Below, in pieces: positions 8,729-18,584 of a stretch of 64,000 bases of DNA (position 1 is the stretch's first letter; every line of letters starts with the position of its first letter). The notes under the pieces were generated by a model that was not told the origin of the DNA, did no database searches, and saw nothing but the letters and a program-made list of their open reading frames with translations. The stretch is from Strigamia acuminata (taxonomy: Eukaryota; Arthropoda; Chilopoda; Geophilomorpha; Linotaeniidae). A program made the position numbers and the translations under genes. The stretch lies in NCBI GenBank assembly GCA_949358305.1, contig OX442314.1:6575087-6639086 (forward strand). The letters run 5' to 3'.

Positions 8729-10246
8729 ATGGGAGGTAGTAAACACCGTTCAAAACGGAGTCATCGACGTCACCGTCATGAAAGTTCCAGCTCGTCCACC
8801 TCGTCTAGTGACGAGCAACGCCGTTCAGCGGAACGTGCTTACATGAGGGCCCAACCGATACCGACGGCGCCCGCCTCGATGTACGCCCTGACGCCGCTGC
8901 AACTCGCAACGCTAAATTGGCTGAGCGTCCATCCGGACGGACTTCCGCTCGATTTGAATTCGATGATGCAGGCCCCGTCCACATCTGCGCAGCCAACCGT
9001 TTATGAGTCGGCGCAGTTGGCCCCGTTGGCTCAGGTGGCATTTCCGCCCGCGAACGTTATCAACGTCCCGTTGGCCCCGCATTCACCAGAATTTCGGCCG
9101 CCAACTGCAAGCGTGGCGCCTACCGTCGCCAACACGTCGAATGCGACTGCACCGACTGTAGCGGGACAATCAACGTCTGATGTACGTCTCCCTGCTGGTG
9201 CTGAATCTTCGGCATCAGAATACGGATGGAATGAGCCGCCGCCGGGCGCTTTACGTTTTTCGGAGCCTGTTTCTCGCAACCGCGAGTACCGAGCGGCTAA
9301 TAAGGCAAGAAAGAAGGACGAGAAGGCCCGCTTGCGCAAAGAACAGTGCGAGCGTGACATGGCCGCAGGAATTCCGCACGATAACATCGTAACGGACCAG
9401 GCAACAGAGACAATCTGCCCGTTCTGCGTCGGCTGCGGGTGGTGCTGCGGTGCATCCGCAGGGTCTTCTTTGATGCGTTGTCCAAACTGTCGTGGAAGGA
9501 AAACGCGACCGCGTTTGGAGCCGTGGAGGAAGGAGGTTCAGCCCCACGTAGTGAAAGGCATTAAGCCTAACGAGAAGCGATGTTGGGCTCACTGCCCAAA
9601 GTGCCGACTTTTCCTAAATAGTCGTGGCGAAGCGGTTTACATCGATCCACGTTTCCTCACCTGGACCCGCGCTGAAGCCAACGCCGGTGTAAGAGTCGAA
9701 CTCCTTCGACAATCGCCACCGCCGTCCGAGGACTCTGAAGTTTCTACTGAAACTGTCCAGGCCACTGAAAGCGTCGGAAGCGAGGTGCAGGAAGAATTCG
9801 TTCGACCGAGAACGATGTCGCGTGGTCGAGGCTGCCTCACGCTCGACCGAGCCAAGGAAATTGCCAAGGTTCAGCGAACCAACATCTTGGCACGAGGGCG
9901 AGCCCGTAAGCTTCGACAGGCTGTAGAAGCATCGTCTAAACCCGTGGAGAATCCTCCAGCGGCCGTAACCGACGTGTCCAGCGCCCCTCCAGCGTCTAAG
10001 TCCGAGACTTCGGACGACGCTCAGTTTGAAGACGCCGAAGAGCTGCTTTCCGTCGTTGATTTCGTGGCTGAGTTGCTCGAGGATCTACCGTTCCCACCTC
10101 CGAGCCCAGAGGAAATCGAAGCGCCGGAAGAAGCTGTGTTTTCCGCCGTCTCGACAGAGGCGACTGAAGAGTCTGATTTTCTGACTTCTGCTGAAGTCGA
10201 GAAGAAGGAAGAGAAAGATTCGACTGATGTCGAAAAGAAGGAATGA
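8729..10246 (+). CDS. Element A third ORF, Cys-rich protein of unknown function
   Basis: 505 aa from the ATG at 8729, which follows a possible splice acceptor. It is much richer in G and C than gag or pol. The N-terminus is basic and Ser-rich (RSKRSHRRHRH, then a Ser run), the middle is Pro/Ala-rich, and the C-terminus is acidic and Lys/Glu-rich. A Cys cluster at about residues 230-255 (CPFCVGCGWCC then CPNCRGRK) and a second CxxxCPKC near 291-300 look like zinc-binding knuckles, the first pair recalling the CxxCxGxG repeats of DnaJ. No signal peptide or membrane helix was seen, so it is not an envelope. A nucleic-acid or protein-binding role is inference only. No clear alignment to the third ORFs of B and C. 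Confidence 0.7.
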   Translation: MGGSKHRSKRSHRRHRHESSSSSTSSSDEQRRSAERAYMRAQPIPTAPASMYALTPLQLATLNWLSVHPDGLPLDLNSMMQAPSTSAQPTVYESAQLAPLAQVAFPPANVINVPLAPHSPEFRPPTASVAPTVANTSNATAPTVAGQSTSDVRLPAGAESSASEYGWNEPPPGALRFSEPVSRNREYRAANKARKKDEKARLRKEQCERDMAAGIPHDNIVTDQATETICPFCVGCGWCCGASAGSSLMRCPNCRGRKTRPRLEPWRKEVQPHVVKGIKPNEKRCWAHCPKCRLFLNSRGEAVYIDPRFLTWTRAEANAGVRVELLRQSPPPSEDSEVSTETVQATESVGSEVQEEFVRPRTMSRGRGCLTLDRAKEIAKVQRTNILARGRARKLRQAVEASSKPVENPPAAVTDVSSAPPASKSETSDDAQFEDAEELLSVVDFVAELLEDLPFPPPSPEEIEAPEEAVFSAVSTEATEESDFLTSAEVEKKEEKDSTDVEKKE

Positions 10247-11000
10247 AAAAGGACAAAATTAACATTCGTTATTTTTCCAAGTGGAGATTTTTATGACTAA
10301 AAATGTTCCAAGTGTTTGTTGTTTTTTTTTGCAATCACGAAATATTCTCATGAGTGTTGTGTTTGTTTGGTCTCAAGATCTTGAACTAATTATTTAAATA
10401 TTCATAAGAATATAGTTGATTTAAAATTGGATTCAATTTAATTTGTTTTGTTTTCGAATTCAATTTGGATGTTTATTTAAACTAATCATATTAATATATG
10501 TTTGTTTGATTTATTTTGCAAATTTCATAATTATTTGTGGAAACCTTGTGTTTATTTTGCTTTGATCGAAGCGTTAAAGAATTTCAAGTTGAAATTCGTT
10601 AATTTTTTTATGACATTCGTAATAAAGAATTAGTAGTTTAGATTTTCCGATAAATAAAATTTTGCATAAATTTATTTTATTTAATCATCTGGATAATTAA
10701 TAAGCTGTGAAGAAGTTTATTTGATGGAGAAAATAAAATTTCTATCGAAATTAGTTTTCTCGAACATGTATCCATGTTCGGACGAGTTCATTTCCGTCGC
10801 TTAGCAACCGGGAGTTGCGTTGTACAGGGAAGCCGATTAGTCTAATCGGGTAACGAAGTTTCTGAAAGAAATAACGTGATTAAGTTTAATAAAAAATACT
10901 TACCCAGTGGATTCATTCGATAGAATTAGGTGAACATTTCTTATACATTAAGAATGACAATTGAAGAGTTAGTAAACTCTATGCTTGTCACCGGGGGATG
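10247..11000 (+). other. Element A 3' untranslated region and polypurine tract
   Basis: AT-rich non-coding stretch. The segment 10797-10858 (TTAGCAACC..., GTACAGGGAAGCCG, then a small stem) repeats the leader segment at 837-890. The tract CCGGGGGATG at 10991-11000 directly precedes the 3' LTR and should prime plus-strand DNA. Element D has the near-identical GGGGGATG in the same place. Confidence 0.65.
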
Positions 11001-12747
11001 TGTGATGATTACAAATCCGTATTTATCAATGTTCACAATAGATGGCGCTGTTTACAACACGCGCGTAATTCAAACTCGATAAAACTAAAAAGTGTGATAA
11101 ATAATTATTTAGACACGGTGAATAAAATAAGACTATTTTATTCGATATAAACTAAGTATTATTTACTTGACAATGTTGATTCTATCGAATCAATATCTAC
11201 ATTACTTACCTGTCGAAGGGAACCAATCGGACCCTTTCGGACCCCAACTGGGCCCATCTGGACATAGTCATATATTAGGTCCGGACTAGTGACCCACGAA
11301 TCCGTTGATTCGTACGCTGATTGGCTGTCGCCAATCTAGTAGTTCTACAGAACTATATAAGCATCAGTTTCTCACCCACTCATCCCCCTGGCTTGATAAC
11401 TGAACACGTATATTGTCTGTAGTTGAATTGTTATCGTTTGATTTCATTATTCTCTATCGACACATCAGGCCACCTCAGCTCTCCACAGTTAGTATTCATT
11501 ACTATTTTGTTATTGCTGTTGTAAAGCTATTTCGGGAAGGCTAACTCCGGTAATAGACATGCATTCGCATGAAATGGCCCCGTAACGTTAGCCAGCTGTT
11601 CTACGGGACAGTAGGATTTCGTACGATGGCCTAATATAACGGTCGTATACAGTACGACCTTGCTAAATGAAAGTAGGTCCCTCAGCTAACTGGCCTCAGT
11701 CCGCTGCAGGATGGTTGTTGTAAACAGCCCACGCAGGTTCCCGTCTTTCTACGATTGGTCCTTCCGCTCGTTAAAAGTCGGTAAAGGCCTAATGCACAGG
11801 TAACACGCCGGGTTGGTAGCCCGTGAGTAATATCTTCAAGATGTTGCGATAAATAACTACCTGGATAATGGTAATCCAACGGCAGTGGCCAAATAATATT
11901 TTACCCGGTGCTCGATCAATGGATCCCGTCATCGTAAGGCATGCTGGCGGATGGAGGAGTCAAATCCTCCCGCGATGGTTCTCTCGACCGTCGTGACGGT
12001 CCCCGCCCCATCGTACCCTCCGGGTTAGTAACCCGTGAATGATATATAAAATATATCATGTTAAACAAATTACTCGGGCATTGGTAATCCTGTATTGGCA
12101 ATATCTTTTTATACCGGTAAGTCCATAGAAATGTTTACCTGGTGGTTGGTACCACCGATAGCGAGTTAAAGCACACAATTAAATACTCGGCGCCTGATCA
12201 CGAGATCTTGTCGTCGTAAGGCATGCTGGCGGATGGAGTCTCAACAACTCCCGCGACGTTCTCTCAATTGTCGTGACGGTCCCCGCCCAATTAATATTTA
12301 TACAACAATTCATTTGTTGTATTCCACTAATTACTTTACTTTTATTCATTTGGAACATGGAATATTCTGCTGAATATTCCTATTTATGCGAAGGACTCTT
12401 CGCATTATTAGATACTCGAGCTGCGGACCAAATACATCTCCGTAGCGATATTTGTGACGATGCCGCAAGTCAGCCGTATCCCTCTGGCTTCGCCCGGATC
12501 CTCAACCAGTTGATGCCGCCCGTTTACACGCGTCAAGAACCCATCCTTTGTTGTTAATATTTAGTAATAAATATGTTATGTCACACTAAAACTGTAAGTT
12601 ATTTCTATTCGATCACGTATTCATGTTTGTAAAGGCTTCCGTAGCTTATCTCGGTTAGGTTGTTGCTAAACTTAGCAACGTCTTGTATAAACCGAATTAT
12701 CTATCTCAAAAGGACTAATAAATTAGCCCAAAAGTAGAATCGTCACA
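11001..12747 (+). repeat. Element A 3' LTR (1747 bp)
   Basis: It starts TGTGATGATT and ends AATCGTCACA, a near-inverted pair of termini. TATATAA at 11354-11360 is a candidate promoter; AATAAA at 12717-12722 is a candidate poly(A) signal near the end. AGATGGCGC at 11040-11048 is shared with the LTR of D and the solo LTR S. No protein-coding ORF in it is convincing. Confidence 0.88.
11811..12290 (+). repeat. Duplicated module inside element A LTR
   Basis: Two diverged copies of a two-part module. Part one: GTAGCCCGTGAGTAAT... to TGGTAATCC at about 11816-11877, again at about 12028-12091. Part two: TCGTAAGGCATGCTGGCGGA... to GTGACGGTCCCCGCC at about 11931-12007, again at about 12215-12289. Part two can fold around a GGAG/CTCC stem. 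It resembles a tandem duplication within the transcribed part of the LTR. Confidence 0.6.
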
Positions 12748-14038
12748 AGTGTATGATCCAATAGTCTACCCCAAACCCGTGTGTGTTTGGTCACGTTAAT
12801 TTTTCAAAAACCAAACAACAAAATTGTCAAAATTGTATCGTCAAAAATAATTTTAATAAAAACAAACAAATGGAAATTAAAGTAAAACAAGGTAATTTTT
12901 TGTTTTTTAGATTGATCATTTAACTCCAATGAATCAAATATTAATTAATTTGTGCTTCTTGATACAAGTGACACAAGCCAGGATTCTATACCGTCTCCTT
13001 TGCCAGTTATGATCGCCTGAATCCGATCTGTTACATGTGTGTGTGGAGCAACCTCACACCTACCCAGGATAGCGTGTGAAACATAATAAAGTACCTTATC
13101 TCACCCAAAAAAGCTTGTAGAAGACGAAAATAATGTTTAAAGTGCAATCCAGAATCTCAAAAATCACTTTAAAAATGCGTGTGTCAAAATAGTGTAGTTT
13201 GTCGATTGTTTCGACCAATCAGAGCATTCGGTTGTCAAAACTGGCTTAAATTGCAACTACGAAAAACAAAAAACTTGCAAATTTAATAGTCCAATCCAAG
13301 AATAAAAATTATAAACTGCAGTATTATTTTAAAAAAAGAAGGCATAATTTAATTTCTATTTACACCAACAAGGCAATCACGAGATCACGATATTTTATTT
13401 GGTCAGTTCAATTTTTTCTCCCCAACAATTTTACTTGATATGTAATTTATGGTGTTAGAAGTTTTGGTGAAGAATTTGACTGAGGGACGAAAATTGCGGT
13501 AGAATGAACATATTAATGTTCATGATTTATTTTTTTATTTTTCCTTCTAATAGGTGCAGTGTACATTCTAATTTAGTCATAACAACAATTTTTGCTCAAT
13601 AATATGAAATAAATTACTCCGTACACATCAATAGGTAAAAGTACAAACTTGAACATTTAATAAACTAAGTCCAACTTCCGCTCATCAGCATGGAGCAAAA
13701 CCACAGTTGGTTAAGAGGCGCACTAATACGCCACAAGTTACCCAATTAAATATAAAATTGAGAATAGAAATAGTTTTAGTTTTTTGTGCATTCAAACATG
13801 TGTTTTTAATTCATTTATAAATACGATGTTCGTAGGGCACACAAAAAATAGACCTGGAGACAGACTCTGACTTTGACAATAATGATTTTTGCTGGTGCAT
13901 GTTTAACTAACAATTCGTGATGATTAAATATACATTTATTTTTTAATCAGTGACAAGAAATTTTAAATATTCGTATACAGTATGTGCTTATGGTAGCTAA
14001 TATTAGTAATATTTTGTTTACACTCATCAGAGTATAAA
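12748..14038. other. Intergenic region downstream of the channel gene
   Basis: AT-rich sequence between element A and the stop codon of the minus-strand channel gene. No ORF with recognisable similarity was seen on either strand. The part nearest 14038 should be the 3' UTR of the channel gene. Confidence 0.5.
13935..13940 (-). terminator. Candidate poly(A) signal of the channel gene
   Basis: AATAAA on the minus strand about 100 nt after the stop codon at 14039-14041, in AT-rich sequence. Confidence 0.4.
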
Positions 14039-14414
14039 TCAGGAAGCCATATTTCGATTCTGATACCAATTATAAGTTTTTAAAATCCAATCGTAGAAAG
14101 AGAGTAGCGACATTCCCAAACCTAGTCCTACAATGCTACCGAAATCGCTTACGAATTGAGATATCGGATATGCTTGTTTCTCTTCTACAATCTCTACAAA
14201 GCTATCAGCAAATTGGAATGTTAGTGCGGTTATATTATATTCTGGCAATTTACTTTCCCGAAAAGTACTTTTGTAATAAATATGGTTGCAAAGTTGTTTA
14301 CATGTGCATTGTTTTTTATTTGAGTCAAAGTTGCTTAAATACGTGAAATGAGCGGTAGTTACGGCACTTGTAGTGTTACAAACTGGCAAATTAGGTTTTC
14401 CCATGTATGGTAAT
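14039..14414 (-). CDS. DEG/ENaC channel gene, last exon (exon 11): unit 2 palm end and pore helix
   Basis: The exon starts after a good acceptor (CTCTTTGTTTCAG) and ends in TGA. Its first base completes an AG|A codon from exon 10 (phase 2), as exon 6 does for unit 1. It encodes LPYMGKPNLPVC, the Cys pair region CTCKQLCNHIYY, and the second membrane helix with DFGSIVGLGLGMSLLSF, where GMS is the G-x-S selectivity filter of the family. The C-terminal tail is short (about 18 residues). It aligns with the first part of exon 6. These channels pass Na+ at the plasma membrane as trimers. Element B lies 61 bp upstream of the acceptor, inside the intron. Confidence 0.85.
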
Positions 14415-14471
14415 CTGAAACAAAGAGGAGATTGGTCAAAGATGCAAATGGTTGCAGTTTATCTGCTGAAA

Positions 14472-14475
14472 AGGG
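14472..14475. repeat. Target-site duplication of element B, left copy (AGGG)
   Basis: AGGG directly precedes the LTR here and directly follows the other LTR at 27647-27650. Four bp is usual for Ty3/gypsy integrase. Confidence 0.85.
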
Positions 14476-15654
14476 TGTTGCGTTCCTGACGGTTCCAATT
14501 GAATTTTCACAACAACACTAAATTTATATTTAGTCACTATGGGATTTTTCCAATTGCAAGAGATCCCGGCGTTCACCTGTGGAAGCAGTTGAATGCCGTT
14601 TATAGGTCTTCTATCGGGTGGGTTAGCCGTTAAGTCGGTGTCTAGGGATTTGATCTCGAATAAAGGCTAGTTTAGTTATTTTAAGTCAAACAGTTAATCA
14701 ATTTATTGAGCGTTAATTACAGGTTCAATTGAAGTGAATGTTAATAAAATGGGTTCTATGAGGATGAGATCGTCGGCGTGGAAGGCGACGTGCTCGAAGC
14801 AGCGCGGGACTCCTTCGGGCGGGAAAAAGCAGTGCAGAAATGGCGACACGTCGCCGCGCAAATTCTGCGAAGTGAGAAAGGAAGCGTGAAGCCGAAAGAC
14901 TTCACAAAGAGTGTCGGCTGTTAAGCCTGACAAGACGAGAAATCTTAAGTTAAACCCTAGATTGCAACGGGAGATTTCCGTTGGAGACAAGTAGTCAAAC
15001 GGCGGGTACCGCCGATCGTTAAAACCTGACTGGAGATCCGCTACAATCTGAATTGGAATCGTCGTCAACAGGTCGAGGAGCGGCGACGATGGCTCTGCAA
15101 TCCTCGGCGGCTGGCTGGCGTCGATCTTCAACGGCGTGGGCGCGTTGGTCTTCGGGCGGCGGCGGGAACGACGGTGGTTTGGGCCGTCGTGCGTCGTCTT
15201 CGCGGCTCGGAAAGTGATTCGTTTGAACGTTGGTTCAAACAAATCGGGTTGAAACTTGGCAAACTCACGGGTCACGGACAAAACAGTGTTTTTGGTTAGT
15301 GAACAAAGCTGTGTCGGTGTGAACGGTATGAGTGTGATGCAAAGAGTGAGTAATAATTTGAATTATTACTCGGAATATGGCCGGAAAACGGCCAGTGCGC
15401 AGGCGTGGCGTGTGCCAAGGCACGCATCAGCCCTAGCAACGGTGCAAAATTTGGGGATTGACTTAGCAACGCCCCAATCCAGGGCTCAAAATGCCAGGGC
15501 AGCCGTTACAGCTTCTGGGCCAATTGCCCAAAAGCGCAACAGGTGCATGGCAAAAAACACAATTCTAATGATTACGGTTAAAATATAAATGATATGTTAA
15601 AAACGTGGCAGAAAAACCTCTCTACAAATGAAGTGAACATTTGAGATCGCAACA
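14476..15654 (-). repeat. Element B 3' LTR (1179 bp)
   Basis: Starts TGTTGCGTTC and ends GATCGCAACA, near-inverted termini. It differs from the other copy at about 14935 (A versus G) and 15426 (A versus T). Two differences in 1179 bp imply a young insertion. Confidence 0.95.
14703..15281 (-). CDS. ORF inside element B 3' LTR, 192 aa, unknown
   Basis: A complete ATG-to-stop ORF in the sense direction of element B, in a stretch clearly richer in G and C than the rest of the LTR. The N-terminal third is basic (HRRSRRRPK near residue 38) and Pro-rich; the rest is mixed hydrophobic with DYLSPTEISRCNLGFNLRF in the middle. It differs from its twin in the other LTR by one residue (Leu here, Pro there). 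No family recognised. An ORF within an LTR is rare, though known in some retroviruses. It could be open by chance. Confidence 0.4.
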   Translation of the reverse strand: MSVTREFAKFQPDLFEPTFKRITFRAAKTTHDGPNHRRSRRRPKTNAPTPLKIDASQPPRIAEPSSPLLDLLTTIPIQIVADLQSGFNDRRYPPFDYLSPTEISRCNLGFNLRFLVLSGLTADTLCEVFRLHASFLTSQNLRGDVSPFLHCFFPPEGVPRCFEHVAFHADDLILIEPILLTFTSIEPVINAQ

Positions 15655-15665
15655 CTTCCCCCCAA
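15655..15665 (-). promoter_or_regulatory. Element B polypurine tract
   Basis: TTGGGGGGAAG on the minus strand abuts the 3' LTR and should prime plus-strand synthesis. The bases from here to the end of the third ORF at 15909 are AT-rich and carry no other feature I can support. Confidence 0.75.
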
Positions 15666-15908
15666 TTAACTTTTACAATTTTTTGTTTGTTTTTTAGTTA
15701 ATTACAACAAGACCAGGTAATTTTCTTTTTTCAAATTTGACATAGATATTTTTTAATATTCGTTATATAATAATAGATACATGCATTAAAGAAAACATTG
15801 GTGATTAAATAATTACATGAAAGGGATATTCATAAAAATAAACGTTTCTCGAAAAGACTTATTTTCGGAAACAACCATATTTGTTTCTGTTCTCTGGCCG
15901 CAATCGGC

Positions 15909-18584
15909 CTACTCGGGTGTTTTAGGTGAAGGTAGGTCTATTGACATCATGTCCGTCTCGTCGGATAACGGATTTCCACTCTCGTTAACATTGATGAACG
16001 GTTGTCCCGTATTCGGCCCAGATGACAGGCCGGGGTTGACATGTATCCACACACTTCGGATGAGTCGGGATAAGGCGTCATCTCCAAACGCCATCTCGAA
16101 AAATTCTTGTGGGTCGGACGGGCGTCGGCGAGCTCGGATCAGCCGTTGATGCAACATCCACGGCCTCTTCTTTCGTATCTGCCGCTCAAGCCAGTTGAAA
16201 ACGTGGTGGCAAAGCTCCACGTTGTGTTTGAGTAAAATCCTCGTATGCGGATGCATCTCGAGTCTTGGGTAAGTTTTTCGCAGCTTAATGTAGATTGGGC
16301 TGCTTTCCTGCTTCTTGGTTTCGGCAGCTCCGGCCGCCGATTGGATTGATTTCGGTGGATCGTCCTCTTTGGGCGATGGAGTGGGCGCTCGAATAGGCGA
16401 ATGAACGCTCCTGGGTGGTGTCGGCGGGTTGGGCGCCGCGGCTGACTCGTCTGGACGTTTTACGTAACAAGATCGGCCCCCGGGCCGGAGGATCAAAGCT
16501 CCGCGTGGTTTCGGTCGAGTTTTGGGTCGCGCCCCCAAATCGGTGTTTTCGACGTGCGTAAAAAACGTGGTTGAACTTGAGGTCGTAGTTCGACCTCGAC
16601 TCGGTCCAGGTCTTGGATCATCGAAATTTTCTACATCCATGGCGACGTGACTGTTGGACGGTTCAGTCGTGGTTTGGGCAACAGCTTGGCTCTCGATTGC
16701 GGCTGCAGTTGGCGTGTAAGTGGCTTCTGGCATCTTTCTTTTAGGCGTCTGATCCCTCGGCGGCATTCCTGCCGGTCGAATTGTTTTCAGTTCTTGCTGA
16801 AAAGTGATTTTGCGCATGTCCCACTCGCGTCGGAGACGAATGGCCGATGCGGCCGGGTTTTCTCCAATGACGGCAACTTGGCGCATCAATTCGCTGCACA
16901 TGGTGGGCGGGTCCAATTGGATGGACCGCCAACAATCTAGAAACTCTGGTTTAACGGCCATGGCGGCCGTTCTTAGGCACGTGGTGGCAGCGAAGCCTGG
17001 TCTCGGACTGTCAAATACCCCAAGAAACAAAATTCTCCGATAACTCGGCACAAGCTGTCGCTGTAACTCGTTCAAACGTGGGTCGTCGGGTCCCGTCGGT
17101 TCCATTCGGTTTAGCAAGCTGGCGACACGACGACTACCTTTCAGACTTTCGGTGACTTGGGCTATTTGGTATAAGTCCATGTCAGACAACTCAATCTCCT
17201 GAGTCTCTAACGGCGCTTCACAGAACCCCTGCCACATGGCGTCATAATGCTGATCGAATCCCTTTTTCAGAACTTGGGATACCATTCCGAATTTTCTCGT
17301 GGGCAATCGAGGCTCTGGAAGACTCGGGTCTGGGTTTATCGAATCCGTGTACTCTCTACACTCTACAGGAATCGGCCCATCGGTTGGCCGGTGACTCGCC
17401 TGGTCATTCGATTTTTGTGTGTTTGGAAGGCTCTTCCATTCACAGGCCGTGTTGTCGGCCATTGCGGGGGGTGAAATTCTATAGCTTCGGTCTACGATGT
17501 GGACTTCCGCGGAACTTCCTCCCTCCAAGGCGGACACTGACGTTGGTGTATTTAACATCAAAGTCTCATTAGATCCTATCGTTGGTTCTTCTGCATCAGG
17601 CGATTGGAAACAGGCATCCCAATCGGCTTGCTGTTGCTCCAACGCTGCTTTCTTGCGAAGGGTGACTTGCATGGAATGCTCTTCGACTTCGCGATCCCAT
17701 CGGCCAGGTAATTCGTCGTCCTTGGGCGGTGGTGGCATCAGGGCCAAGCGTTCGCGCTCTAACTTTTCACGGTTTTGTCGGCCTGCACGATGCTTGAGTC
17801 GGCCGTTGGCACGAAGCAAATCTGGTCTGGTTCCTGGGCGAGCGACGTATGGATCCACTCCTCCAGGGTATCGGCAAGCCGCGTCCCATCGTGAGACTCT
17901 GGCTTCCGAAACATTATCAACGGCTCTTAAAGCCGTATTGTGGTGATTGCCACAGGTCATCTTGGCACGTGGTTCGTTTGATGCAACTGAACTCGACCGC
18001 TCTCGCTTATCATTGCGTTCTTGGTCGTGATATGCGTCTCTTTGACGTTCCCAGTCACGGAATCGGGCACGAGCGTAGCCGAAATGTCCGGCCATTCCCA
18101 GAATGTGCATCTCGTATTGTGAACTGGCGAGATCTGCCAAATCGTAATGTTTACGTCGATCGGCCCACCAGGCCTGCTCTTCTTGTAGCTTTCGCATAAC
18201 TTCATCCTTCCGGGCCTTGAGTTTCTCCCAGATGGCATCCAAATAATCGTTCCTTTTGGCGTGTGGGATTCGGAAAAACCCGTAGAAGTCCGTGTCTTCC
18301 TCCTCCGTGGGAAAGAGCCAGCCAAAAAGCAATCTGGATCTCAACGGTGATGGTGGATCGATCCTTAGGTTCCAGGAAACGGGGTCGGCTACCATTAGCC
18401 GTCCACAAATTCGGCATCTACAGCCCCAATGTGTGGCGATGGCATTTGAGAACTCTTGTCTCACATCCTCCCACGTCTGACCAAGTTGTCGTAAACGTCG
18501 GACTTCGGCGGATAATTCGCCTCTAAAAATTCCTGTTACCATGGGTACGTAATCTGGTAACGCGTACGGCTGATTGATTGCCAT
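15909..18584 (-). CDS. Element B third ORF, 891 aa, related to that of element C
   Basis: Starts at ATG 18584, six bases after a possible acceptor (CTGTAG). It is richer in G and C than gag-pol. A CRCRIC motif lies at about residues 55-60. Residues 170-330 are highly charged and Arg-rich, and a Pro/Ser-rich linker covers about 640-760. Two parts align with the element C third ORF. One is a middle domain with FLDCWRSIQLDPP (in C: LVDSWTRLVPSAA). The other is a C-terminal domain with HQRLIRARRRPSDPQE, a Trp-x-His motif and NESGNPLSD (in C: HQRLLRAHRAPTSIAE and NESEDPSD). No signal peptide, membrane helix or protease motif was seen, so it is not an envelope. Function unknown; a Gag-like or silencing-counteracting role is only a guess. 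Confidence 0.75.
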   Translation of the reverse strand: MAINQPYALPDYVPMVTGIFRGELSAEVRRLRQLGQTWEDVRQEFSNAIATHWGCRCRICGRLMVADPVSWNLRIDPPSPLRSRLLFGWLFPTEEEDTDFYGFFRIPHAKRNDYLDAIWEKLKARKDEVMRKLQEEQAWWADRRKHYDLADLASSQYEMHILGMAGHFGYARARFRDWERQRDAYHDQERNDKRERSSSVASNEPRAKMTCGNHHNTALRAVDNVSEARVSRWDAACRYPGGVDPYVARPGTRPDLLRANGRLKHRAGRQNREKLERERLALMPPPPKDDELPGRWDREVEEHSMQVTLRKKAALEQQQADWDACFQSPDAEEPTIGSNETLMLNTPTSVSALEGGSSAEVHIVDRSYRISPPAMADNTACEWKSLPNTQKSNDQASHRPTDGPIPVECREYTDSINPDPSLPEPRLPTRKFGMVSQVLKKGFDQHYDAMWQGFCEAPLETQEIELSDMDLYQIAQVTESLKGSRRVASLLNRMEPTGPDDPRLNELQRQLVPSYRRILFLGVFDSPRPGFAATTCLRTAAMAVKPEFLDCWRSIQLDPPTMCSELMRQVAVIGENPAASAIRLRREWDMRKITFQQELKTIRPAGMPPRDQTPKRKMPEATYTPTAAAIESQAVAQTTTEPSNSHVAMDVENFDDPRPGPSRGRTTTSSSTTFFTHVENTDLGARPKTRPKPRGALILRPGGRSCYVKRPDESAAAPNPPTPPRSVHSPIRAPTPSPKEDDPPKSIQSAAGAAETKKQESSPIYIKLRKTYPRLEMHPHTRILLKHNVELCHHVFNWLERQIRKKRPWMLHQRLIRARRRPSDPQEFFEMAFGDDALSRLIRSVWIHVNPGLSSGPNTGQPFINVNESGNPLSDETDMMSIDLPSPKTPE

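Larger units (their letters stand above)
1..12747 (+). mobile_element. Ty3/gypsy LTR retrotransposon A (5' end beyond window)
   Basis: The element runs from a partial 5' LTR (1-136) to a full 3' LTR (11001-12747). The last 136 nt of both LTRs match. In order it carries a tRNA-Gln primer-binding site, a 1.1-kb leader, gag, pol (protease, reverse transcriptase, RNase H, integrase: the Ty3/gypsy order), a third ORF and a polypurine tract. Integrase C-terminal motifs fit the GPY/F type and no chromodomain was recognised. Gag is broken by one frameshift near 1662, while pol and the third ORF are open. The target-site duplication cannot be tested because the left flank is outside the window. Confidence 0.9.

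Noticed and set aside
14039-14404. Exon 11 as a separate small gene starting at ATG 14404
   Set aside because: A strong acceptor lies 10 nt upstream, and the frame continues into family residues before the ATG, as in exon 6.
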